Positions 34,101-43,988 of a stretch of DNA of 64,000 nt are shown here, piece after piece. This DNA is from Petrosia ficiformis (Eukaryota; Porifera; Demospongiae; Haplosclerida; Petrosiidae): NCBI GenBank assembly GCA_947044365.1, contig OX345653.1, positions 3,109,501 to 3,173,500 on the forward strand. The letters are read 5' to 3'. The notes beneath the pieces are model-generated. The model was not told the DNA's origin, searched no databases, and saw nothing but the letters and a program-made list of their open reading frames with translations. Numbering within the stretch: the first letter of the stretch is position 1; every line of letters starts with the position of its first letter. The position numbers and the translations under genes were made by a program.

Positions 34101-37100
34101 GAGTTATAAATTTTTTTCTGGTTTTCAAGAAAACTAACTACAGTGTTGGTAATTAAAAAACTAACTTGTATTGCTGTAGGTCTTCTTCTTGGCTCCCAAT
34201 GTAGCATATCTCTCATTACATTAATACCATCCTCTCCTGCTTGAGGTACCAGTGAAGTTAGTGGAGTGGGTACTATTACAGGAAATCTGATATTCATAGA
34301 TGCTGCTAGACGCATACCTTCACTCCATGTTTGCTAAATGAAAAGAGAAGTAACTCTTGTAGACTGTACACTGGAATACCTTTTTGAGAACATATTAACA
34401 CAGTTCATATTTGTAGCAAAGTGCATTGAGAGTAGTGATTTAGCTTCACTTATTTTGCTATACTAAGCACTGGTGAGCAGTCATTTAAAAGAGTTATTTC
34501 ATTACAATAAGAGCAGTGATTTGGCTGTACTTAAAGCAGTTTTGCCACACTGAGAGCAGCAATTTTACTGCAACTAAAATAGTTATTTTGCTATACTGAG
34601 AGCAGTGATCTGGCTGTACTTAAAACAGTTACATGTACATGTATATAGCTTCACTGAGAACAGTGCTTTGCTAGTACTTATTATACATGAGTACATAACA
34701 TTTATGTAGGAATTCCCATGATGTGAAAATATGAGAAAAGGAGTGTGTCAACTAATATGGAGTAATCATTAAGAATTTTGTTAAACAATTACATGTACAA
34801 TGTACATGTACTTTAAATACTGCATAATAGACAAATTTTATATTTTGAATAGTCACTTATTTACAGCCCTTAGCAGTACCTCTTACTACAAGTATGTACC
34901 TTAGTTGGTGAGCCAAGTACAGCACAAAATTTAAAAATCTGATCCACAGTTCCTGTTCCTGGAAATAGAGGCCGTCCAGTATATATCTCAGCCACAATAC
35001 ATGAGACAGCCCAAATGTCTATTGGTGAGTTATATACTGTAGAGCCAAGCTGAACTTCAGGAGCTCTGTACCTGAAAAGAAGTAAAGACAAGTGCAGTAC
35101 TTCTAGACTTAGAGAAACATGTATATATATATATATATATAATATATATAATTATATACTATCATAATAATTATGTGGGTGAGAGTGCTTTTGATAAGCT
35201 CATATGGCGTGCCATTGGCCCAAAGAACTTGGCACTGCACAGTTGTCTCTTTGGGCCAAATGGTGCAGTTAATTGTGGATTATATTGACACTAAGAGCAT
35301 TAACACTTTGCTAATTTGCTCAAGATGTATTCCTAATCACACATACTAACCATTGCTGAGCCAATTTGGTTAATGCTTCAAAACATATCAAAACGTCTGG
35401 TGGGTGAACTCTAAGATTAAAATTTATTCGGTGTATGTACATTGATTATATAAACAATATCAATTAATTATCCAGTGAAGCTACATATAGTAGTGGAAAG
35501 GAGGAAAAAAAAATCCATATACCAGCTGGGAGAGAACTCAGAATCTACCGATTTTTGATCAGGTGCTCTTAACTGTCATATGGTTAGTTTATATGTGCAT
35601 GTGTGTTTATATTGAGTTGACTGAACTCGTTATTATTTCATAGTTTTAAATTAATGCATGCAGTGCGCACTATGATGGGTTCAATCAATGTGTTAATGAC
35701 ACTACATGTGTACATGTATATACATGGACTGCATCTGAAAAAGTAGGGTGGAAGATGGATAGGTGGATGAAAGGATAGATGACTGGAACTTGAATGAATA
35801 GATGGATGGATGCATACATGTACACATGTAGATTAATGGATGGACAGTTGATGGATGGATAGATGGATGGATGGGATGGATGAATGCCCCCTCTCATATA
35901 AAAGCCTGATTTGTTTGCGTTTATTGGGAGAATGTTATTTAACAGTGTTTATAAAGCAATTGAAGTCAGCAATAAGAAAATGTATATACAACAAAATAAT
36001 AACAGTACTAATTTGTGAACATGGGATGGTGTAATTACACTATGTAGTGTACACAAGAAGCTTTATTTGCACGTTTCCATAGCAATTTTTCATGAATTTA
36101 TAATGACTCAGTTTCAACTCTACTACAACTATAGAGATTTTAAAATTTTATTAAATAGAGTCATGTACGTGTGAGAAAAGCTTGACAATCATATTTATTA
36201 CACATTATTGAAAATGAGAAAATGATTTGACCTTTTTAATGCTCATTGTGCAGAATTTATGGTACAGTATACAAATTTAATCAGTGATGCGGAAACAGTC
36301 AATCATGAAGGGACAGTATAGGTATGTATATTTCATAATCAGTGTTGCGGGAAACAGTCAGTCATGCAGGGACAGTATAGGTATGTATACAAATTTAATC
36401 AGTGGTGCAGGAAACAGTCAGTCAAGCAGAGACAGTATAGGTATGTATACAAATTTAATCAGTGGTGCAGGAAACAGTCAGTCAAGCAGGGACAGTATAG
36501 GTATGTATATTTCATAATCAGTGGTGCGGGAAACAGTCAGTCATGCAGGGACAGTATAGGTATGTATACAAATTTAATCAGTGGTGCAGGAAACAGTCAG
36601 TCAAGCAGGGACAGTATAGGTATGTATACAAATTTAATCAGTGGTGCGGGAAACGATCAGTCATGCAGGGACAGTATAGGTAAGTCATTCAGGGACAGTA
36701 TAGGTATGTATGTCTCATAATGAAACAGTCAGTCATGCAGGGACAGTATAGGTATGTATGTCTCATAATGAGTGGTGTGGAAACAGTCAGTCATTCAGGG
36801 ACAGTATAGGTATGTATGTCTCATAATGAAACAGTGAGTCATGCAGGGACAGTATAGGTATGTATGTCTCATAATGAAACAGTCAGTCATGCAGGGACAG
36901 TATAGGTATGCATGTCTCATAATGAGTGGTGTGGAAACAGTCAGTCATTCAGGAACAGTATAGGTATGTATGTCTCATAATGAGTGGTGTGGAAACATTC
37001 AGTCATTCAGCGACAGTATAGGTATGTATGTCTCATAATGAAACAGTCAGTCATGCAGGGACAGTATAGGTATGCATGTCTCATAATGAGTGGTGTGGAA

Positions 37101-40100
37101 ACATTCAGTCATTCAGGGACAGTATAGGTATGTATGTCTCATAATGAAACAGTCAGTCATTCAGGGAGAGTATAGGTATGTATGTCTCATAATCAGTGGT
37201 GTGGAAACAGTCAGTCATGCAGGGACATTGTCCAATAAATATAGTGAATGTCCAGTAAATTGAAACTGAACTGTATACAAAGTATATGGGGAGCAGAACA
37301 AGAGTGGTGAAAATGGGTCAAAATCTCCGGTAGTTGGCTCAATGTTTCCACAACCCTGCTCATAATAACAGAAAGACAATGCCTATTCATCAAGCAGGAA
37401 ATGTTTGCATATTATTATAAATATAAAACATCTACATGTGATTGAAAGATAAAGAGCCTTTAGATATAAGAAAGCAGAAGAAAGTATAAAATAGCATTAA
37501 CAAAACAAAAGTAAATATTTTTGAAAAGAAGGTGGTTGACATAAACAAACTGAGTGTTTATGTAACATGAAGAAACATGTATATGTACATGTACATAGTT
37601 ACATGTATTATAATTATCATAATCGTTATGTGGGTGAATGCTAAGAATAAAAATTATTCAGTACCTATATAAACAATATCAATCGATAAAGGCTATTATT
37701 TAGTAAAGAATCTAATGAAAAAGGCAAAATCGCCTGATTCGGTGTTCTATTAAGACACTACACAGCTTGGGCACAAACATATGAACTACATGTAGTTTTG
37801 AACAATATCAAGCCTTATCTAATATGTTTACCATGGAAACAACGAATCCCACACATTTTCAATTATACATTCAAATCATGCACTATGCTGATATTGTACC
37901 GGAAGTCACATGAGCGGAAGTTTTATTATACCGGAAATCACGAGCCGAAGTTTTATTGTACTGCAAGTCACCTTTATTGTACTACTAGTCACATGTTACT
38001 AAGTAACAACAGCTGGAAAAGATTTTCTCTTGCTTTGGTAATGGTAAAAAATTTAGAAATGAATTGTATTAAATCCTGAACAAGGTACATGTGTAAGTGT
38101 ATTTGTAATAATAACCTGAGAAGTTACAAAGCTTTATTGTATCTATGGCCAGTACTAAAATATCTCGCTTCCAAAGTGGCAGTAGCTCAAGATAATAAAT
38201 GGTCTGTGCTTTACCTTGTAAAAGCTCCTTATCATAATTGTTTCACGATGATACCAGTTTAGCCTATTACATTAGATAAATAAATTATTGCACAGATACT
38301 AGGAAATATCACTCGTTGAATACAAGTATTGTCCCTCTTCCTTCAGTACTTCGTATCCAACTTGTGATATTTCCCGATATCTGTACGATAATACATAATT
38401 ACAATACAGTACAGTAGCAATACAATGAAGCAATAGTCTTGTAGATATACGTAACTGTCACATACATGTATATGTACATATAATGTCACATTGACATGTC
38501 ATGCATAATGTGTATGTGTTGAACATACATGAACTAACCATCTTGTAGACACATAGTCTGTATAAGGTGGTCTACTTCTTATCTCTCTAGCCTGTCCAAA
38601 GTCAGCTAATTTCACAAGTTCCGGTCCTTGACAGAGAATATTTTCGGGTTTAAGATCCCGATGAAAGTACCCTGTGAAAAGTGATTGGCCTCTAGTAACT
38701 CTAATGTATAGTGCTGAAACTATATGGAAATTTTCCATGTCATACCAGTGCTGCATTCAGAAAAGTTGCCAGGGAGTGGGGGGCAGGGCAAAATTTTAAT
38801 TTTAGACTCTCTGCGATCACTTCTAGTGCATTTTCAGATAAATATTTGACCACAAAAGATATTTGCTGAACAGGTTTGATATTGCAAGGGGGTGTAAGAA
38901 TTTAGAAAGGGTCAAATGCCCCTCCTTGTCCCCCAGAGCCCCCTGCATATGTCATGGCACTCTACATCAGGGTTTTTGATAAGCTCATATGGCCCAAAGA
39001 GCTTCTTATTTAGCACTGCACAGTTCTCTCTTTGGGCCAGTGGCACAGTTAATTATGATTATATTGTCACTAACAGCATTAGCTCTTTGTTAATTGGCTC
39101 AAGATGTATTCCCAATGGCGCAAACACTAACCATTGTTGAGCCAATTTAGCCCATGCTTCAAAAACTCTGTTCTATATACATGTACATGTATATTAACAT
39201 GACATGATGATACATAACATAACCATTAAAGCTATGCAATATATTTAGAGCTACATTAATAGAAAAGATGATATCATAATTATAAGTTGCTATTATCAAT
39301 GAAAGTTCAAGAGTATAATTTCCCCTATTAAATATTTTTACTTTCTATGATATAAAAAATGATAATATAATTATTGTGTACAATATAAATATATCGCACC
39401 ACCAGTACTAATGTATACAACACACATGTAAGTAAATCTCCATTATGTACATGTTCTATACAAGTGTTTTCAAAACATGATGCAGTGTATAACAGATAAA
39501 ATAGTCCCATCATTATCATCACACAGCATTACGTAAATAGTATTTCTATTGCTGATGGATGACTCAAGGATACGCAGTTATAATTTGTGTGTGTACATGT
39601 ACATCAAACAATGTGTTTATTACGTATGTACATGTAGTACACATGTACATATACAGTACATCAAACAATGTGTTTACTACGTACGTAATATACATGTGCA
39701 TATACATATATACATGTACATATACATGTGTGTTTGTGTGTGTATAAGCGTTTGTGTATATGTGCATGTACATGTATGTGTATATGAGATGTGTCTGCAC
39801 ATGCATGTAGCATACATGTACTTATACAGTACATCAAACAATGTGTTTACTACGTATATAATATACATGTACATATACATGTGTGTTTGTGTGTGTACAA
39901 ATGTTTGTGTATATGTGCATGTACATGTGTATTGTGTACATGTACATACATGTACATGTATATGAGATGTTTGTGTACATGTATGTGTGTATAAGTGTTT
40001 GTGTATATGTGCATGTACATGTGTAGTATGTACATGTACATACATGAGACGTTTGTGTACATGACTACATGTACATGTACATGTACATGTACATGTAATT

Positions 40101-42984
40101 ACTAAATGAATCACTTACCATTACGATGGATATAAGCTAATGCTTGTAAAATTTGGTATGCAATGTTACGAACTACATGTTCTGGGTATGGCTTGTTCCT
40201 GTAAAAATGACAAACACACAGTGGAATACAATCTTTGCTAATTAATGAAATCAGTAAGTAATATTAATACACAAGATAACTATCCCACACATGTTATTTT
40301 AATCGGTATCAAGTTCAGTATTACTCAACTGTCCTTGACCATTTGATGTGGTGATCTCACAGTTCATAAGTTAGTACAAGTACAAGTACATGTACATGTA
40401 TTAAGAAAATACACATACATTATAATTAATTATATTCCTTGGATGATAGACATGATACATCAGAAGGTACACATATTTTATGCATTATGTCATAAATGTA
40501 CACATACATGTCTCATAATACACTACATGCACACATGCACAAACACATAGGCACATACATACTATACATATACAACATGTACAGTACATGTACACACACA
40601 CACATACATCTCACATACACATATGTATATCATACATGTACAAGTACATACATGTAAGTACAAACACTTGAACTCACACAGACACACACATGCACATATA
40701 GACAACATGTACAGTACATATACACACACACACACATACACATATGTATATCATACATGTACATGTACAAGTACATACATGTAAGTACAAACACTTGAAC
40801 ACACACAGACACACACATACACATGTACACACTAGTGTTGTATTAGTTAACTATAACTAAAACATCTAAGAAACCAGGCATACTATAACTATAACTAAAA
40901 GTAGCCATTATTGTCAAACTAAAAAAATACAAGAACACACACATCTCAAATACATATATAATACACACATACATGCACATACAATGTACACACAAGTACT
41001 TATGCACATACACATGTACGCACAAGTACTTATGCACATACACATGTACATAATAAATATCTTCACATGCTACAGATATCATTTTCATAGCACAAGAGTT
41101 GCTAGTGGTTACAAGCTATTGTGTATTTGTATTAACAATTATGAAGAAACTTCAAGCAAGTAAAATTGAGATATTATTTCTCATAGCACTAATATGGAAG
41201 GGGCCAACTCTGCTGGGAATACTATAGCGATGATACTCGGGTTAGAGAACTTAGATACATGAAATTATGTAATGCATATTATATATATATATGTGTACAT
41301 TTGGAATTATAAATAGGCTAAAGGTCATTTGTGTTCACCGTGACCTCATAAATGTGTTTATAACTTTAGTTTGGAATGACCACAATTTATTTTATATTCA
41401 CCATTTTCATATAATTATCCTTCCTGTTCTTTTTGTGTATATCAAATTTCAATCCATTGCTTCATTTGAGTTATAGTATAATCATGTATTAACCTTATGA
41501 CATCGTATTACATGCAGATATAAAGTCAACACATCCTAATTTTGAGGTCATTATGAATGTGAACAGACTTTACCAACGTTTCATCTAATTTAGCCTTTAT
41601 CAGGGAAGAAATCATTTACATGGACATAAATAAAGTTTGTATTTACTACATGTATATATAAACATTACAATATGATTGTAGACTGCAGGTGGTATTGTTT
41701 TACCATAATCACAGACAGCTCATGATTGCTCATCTTACCTTGCTTTGATCATTTCATATAAGTTCTGCTTCATGTACTCAAAGATGAAATACAGCTTGTT
41801 GTCTTCACGAAATATTTCCCGTACTTTAACAATATTGGCATGCTTCAGTTTGGAAAGTGACTGTAATTGGAGAGAGATAATATCATAATGGAATGTATTT
41901 ATAACATAGTGAAGAAATGGTACCCTCATTCCTACATGTACTGTAGCTCATGTACTCTACATATATGTACATGTAATATATACATGTATACATTTACATA
42001 CACATACATGTAGCACTCTACATAATTACATGTACATAAATGTACATAAGTGTACATGTATTACATATAAACATACCAGGGTTTCTTTAAGGAATAATGT
42101 GAAGCGTGGGCAAATGAAAAAGTGTGTGTGGGGGGAGGGGGGGGTGGTGGGGCGAGCTACATGTATATAGAGGGGTGTTGGGGCATTCTCCCCCATGCAA
42201 ATTTTTGATTTCAGGTGCTCTGAGATAGCAGCTCAGGTAAGCTGAGTTATTTATATATCATGCATACTGATTTTCTTTTTGTAAATCACAGATCTCAAAG
42301 GGGAGCAAATGCCCCCCCCCCCCCCTGAAAGAACCCCTGAAAGAAACCCTGTATACATATGAGTATATACGTGTACATGCACATACATGTAGTACATGCA
42401 CTCTACATAATTATATGTACATGTAATACTTATAAATGTACATAAGTGTACATGTAGTACATATACATGTACATACGAGTATATACATGTACATGCACAT
42501 ACATGTAGTACATGCATGTACATGTTAGTTAGTTGACATTTATAGCATTAATGTACATGATGAAATAGTGTAGTTACTATTTAGAAATGTCCATTTTCAG
42601 TTAATGAAACAAAAATCTCATGGATTTTAATTTTTGCTGACCATTTTAGTTCTAAATTAAAAATTGTGAAATATTTAATTTGAAGTATATTAATTTTCGT
42701 GGATGGAAGCAGTAGTAAAATTTATTTAGATAACAAAGATTTTTCAATCTACAGTAGTTAACATCGCAATACCTTGCTAAAATACGGGAATCAAGTGAAA
42801 TACATTGATAAACCACGAAGACAGTACAAGGAGCCACACAAGTGGCCACATGTTTATACACCAAAAATCTGGCTGTTTGTATGGCTTCTGGGACAGTTGG
42901 TCCGTGTATTTCCTTTGATCCAAATTATAGTTGGGCTGGTATTAATCTTTGAAAAACTGGTATATATGTAGTGAATATAAATTA

Positions 42985-43015
<31 letters not shown>

Positions 43016-43327
43016 CTATTGTATTGTAAGCAAAGCAGATATTCTATACAGAGGGAGAGAATTGTGTGCTACATTCTATCACTACCCACCCCCTCCCCCC
43101 ACTCAATGGACAGTTTATACTGACCTGTACTTCTCTTAGCTTCAGACATTCATCCCATGATCGGTATTCTTGTTTCATTCTGTTTAACAATATGGATAAA
43201 CACATCATTGACAACTACACACTCACCTTTTGATAGCCACTAGCTCTCCTGTGTCTGTATTCTTAGCTAGGTTCACTGTTCCAAATGTTCCATCTCCCAA
43301 TACTTTTAAAAGCTTATAACGTTGCAT
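30981..43327 (-). CDS. MAK/ICK-family (RCK) serine/threonine kinase, complete
   Basis: CDK/MAPK-related kinase of the MAK/ICK/MOK group, known in other animals for controlling cilium length and intraflagellar transport. Nine exons join in phase to 666 aa: 43327-43227, 43179-43125, 41860-41739, 40198-40119, 38671-38539, 35071-34900, 34333-34166, 32946-31977, 31180-30981. Visible features: Gly-rich loop GDGTFG (11-16), catalytic Lys33, [12 protein letters not shown] helix, HRDLKPEN with Asp125, DFG Asp143, TDY activation motif Thr157-Tyr159 (the CCRK/CDK20 target in the family), APE, and a kinase end near 285. A long low-complexity tail follows, ending GRRDWKKMY, like the conserved MAK/ICK C-terminus. 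Odd: DFGQAR instead of the usual DFGLAR. The start fits known MAK N-termini exactly. An X-box lies 42 bp upstream. Confidence 0.95.
31520..31806. mobile_element. hAT-type element (TAGGGATGGGCGAT termini)
   Basis: Termini TAGGGATGGGCGATTAT and ATTGCCCATCCCTA; flanks TTTCCAAG and TTTCCCAG (7 of 8). In the last intron of the MAK-like gene. The interior is rich in ATTATNG motifs, no coding capacity. Confidence 0.82.
31977..32946 (-). CDS. MAK-like exon 8 (tail)
   Basis: 970 bp, ATGCAG acceptor, GTAAGC donor; starts [12 protein letters not shown] (end of the kinase fold), then about 310 residues rich in Ser, Pro, Arg and Asn, predicted disordered. Confidence 0.92.
32996..33475. mobile_element. 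GGGATATCAAAACC-ended element with nested family C copy
   Basis: Inverted ends GGGATATCAAAACCAAA and TTTTGGTTTTAATATCCC, with subterminal AAGATTGGGATGG and AACTAACCACTT matched on the other side. The family C element at 33121-33380 is inserted in the middle. A shorter relative (ends ATGTAG..TATCAAA) lies at 23648-23860. Confidence 0.7.
33745..33944. mobile_element. Family B miniature element with 6-bp duplication CAAATT
   Basis: CAGTGTTCTGCCCACAC to TGGGCAGAACACTG; CAAATT at 33739-33744 and 33945-33950. Confidence 0.82.
34166..34333 (-). CDS. MAK-like exon 7
   Basis: 168 bp, ATTTAG acceptor, GTTAGT donor; encodes the end of the kinase lobe with [15 protein letters not shown]. Confidence 0.94.
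34900..35071 (-). CDS. MAK-like exon 6
   Basis: 172 bp, TTTCAG acceptor, GTACAT donor; encodes [29 protein letters not shown]. Confidence 0.95.
35183..35399. mobile_element. Family A element with perfect 8-bp duplication and an empty-site relative
   Basis: Starts GAGTGCTTTTGATAAG, ends ATCAAAACGTCTG; GTGGGTGA at 35175-35182 and 35400-35407. A paralogous locus at 37620-37680 (TTATGTGGGTGAATGCTAAG..) has one GTGGGTGA and no element. In MAK-like intron 5. Confidence 0.87.
35750..35880. repeat. GGAT-rich microsatellite
   Basis: Imperfect GATG/GGAT tetranucleotide repeats, densest at 35830-35880. Confidence 0.85.
36260..37230. repeat. 60-bp satellite, later mixed unit lengths
   Basis: GGGACAGTATAGGTATG recurs about every 60 bp from 36310 to 36670. 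After that, shorter variant units mixing GTCTCATAATGA and GTGGTGTGGAAACA continue to 37230. Fills part of MAK-like intron 5. Confidence 0.93.
37610..38260. repeat. Dispersed repeats serving as empty-site paralogues
   Basis: Left part matches the flanks of the family A insertion at 35183. The right part (37960-38250, with AACAACAGCTGGAAAAGATT and TTACCTTGTAAAAGCTCC) matches the host of the insertion at 6851. Both lack the insertion. Confidence 0.75.
38539..38671 (-). CDS. MAK-like exon 5 (catalytic and activation loops)
   Basis: 133 bp, TCACAG acceptor, GTTAGT donor; encodes [20 protein letters not shown] and the [10 protein letters not shown] activation segment. Confidence 0.95.
38968..39170. 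mobile_element. Family A miniature element with internal deletion
   Basis: CAGGGTTTTTGATAAG to ..TTCAAAAACTCTG; lacks the usual TGGCGCACCATT block near the left end. Flanks match only 6 of 8. Confidence 0.7.
39590..41060. repeat. Low-complexity GT/CA and ACATGT tracts
   Basis: Dense GTGTGT, TACATGTA and TATATACA words on both sides of exon 4 (GT-rich on the left, CA-rich on the right), with partially repeated units of about 60-180 bp (for example CATCAAACAATGTGTTTA three times). Open frames here are artefacts. Exon 4 at 40119-40198 is unique sequence inside it. Confidence 0.85.
40119..40198 (-). CDS. MAK-like exon 4
   Basis: 80 bp, TTACAG acceptor, GTAAGT donor; encodes the [18 protein letters not shown] helix before the catalytic loop. 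Confidence 0.94.
41319..41572. mobile_element. Family C TA-flanked miniature element, inverted
   Basis: TA-AAGGTCATTTGTGTTCACC to GTGAACAGACTT-TA; interior inverse of the 8104 copy. Confidence 0.75.
41739..41860 (-). CDS. MAK-like exon 3
   Basis: 122 bp, TTACAG acceptor, GTAAGA donor; encodes [21 protein letters not shown], the hinge region. Confidence 0.95.
42075..42350. mobile_element. CAGGGTTTCTTT-type element
   Basis: CAGGGTTTCTTTAAGG to ..CCTGAAAGAAACCCTG with G- and C-tracts inside. In MAK-like intron 2. Confidence 0.68.
43125..43179 (-). CDS. MAK-like exon 2
   Basis: 55 bp, AAACAG acceptor, GTCAGT donor; encodes [18 protein letters not shown] (C-helix with its conserved Glu). Confidence 0.95.
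43227..43327 (-). CDS. MAK-like exon 1
   Basis: 33 codons plus two bases from ATG (A at -3) to a GTGAGT donor; encodes the Gly-rich loop and VAIK lysine. Confidence 0.95.
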
Positions 43328-43759
43328 GGTTCCTTCTTTGCCTGAGGGGCAATCATTTACTGTTTACTCGTTACTATGGTAACAATAGACCACGCCCATC
43401 ACTGATCCACCCACGTGTATGCAAAGAACTATTGATATGCACTGGTACCTTACCACGTAAAGAACAGAAATAATATCAGTATTTGTGTAGTCCATTGGCT
43501 TCTCTTCTATATTAGATATGTCTTCTTCTCAATAATCAAGCTTTGCTAAAACATTCTTCGTTGGATCGGCACTTGCACACTTCATTCAATATAAGAAGGG
43601 GGAGGTGAAAACTTTATTAGTGACTTCCGGGTCAATAAACTTGCATTTCACATCTTGTCTCAGCAAATTTTAGTCTCGCGGGATAGCCTTTTTTTTTTTG
43701 TGATCACAAACTCCGTAGATAAACACAAAACAAGGGACAGAAGCTGAATAAGATTAAGA
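43328..43759. promoter_or_regulatory. Divergent promoter between MAK-like and Src-family genes
   Basis: 432 bp separate the two ATGs on opposite strands. Besides the X-box, the Src-proximal half shows an ETS-type ACTTCCGG (43621 on), a TCTCGCGGGA motif (43673 on, E2F/TCTCGCGAGA-like) and a T-run. No TATA box is obvious near either start. Both transcripts probably start in this interval. Confidence 0.65.
43370..43383. promoter_or_regulatory. X-box (RFX-factor site)
   Basis: GTTACTATGGTAAC, a palindromic perfect match to the X-box consensus (RYYNYYATRRNRAC), 42 bp upstream of the MAK-like ATG. RFX factors drive ciliary genes in animals through X-boxes within about 150 bp of the start, and MAK/ICK kinases are ciliary. 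Confidence 0.75.
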
Positions 43760-43904
43760 ATGGGAAATTGTTGTTCAAGTAATTCTCCCAGGAAACGTCC
43801 TGTAAAGTCGCATACTGATGGTAATGGCGGCACTGTAGGTCGCCATCCCTACCCAGCTCATAATGACTTTTCAAGTTTTAATCGCCAAATTAATACATCT
43901 TTAG
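43760..43904 (+). CDS. Src-family gene 1, exon 1 (unique region)
   Basis: 48 codons plus one base, ATG to GTGAGT donor; myristoylation signal and basic, disordered N-terminus. Confidence 0.93.
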
Positions 43905-43949
43905 GTGAGTTAAGTTTTAAATAAATAAATATATATATATATATATAAT

Positions 43950-43988
<39 letters not shown>

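Noticed and set aside
42774..42971. Plus-strand frame of 65 codons with a hydrophobic end
   Set aside because: Lies in an intron of the opposite-strand MAK-like gene, matches nothing I know and lacks splice partners.
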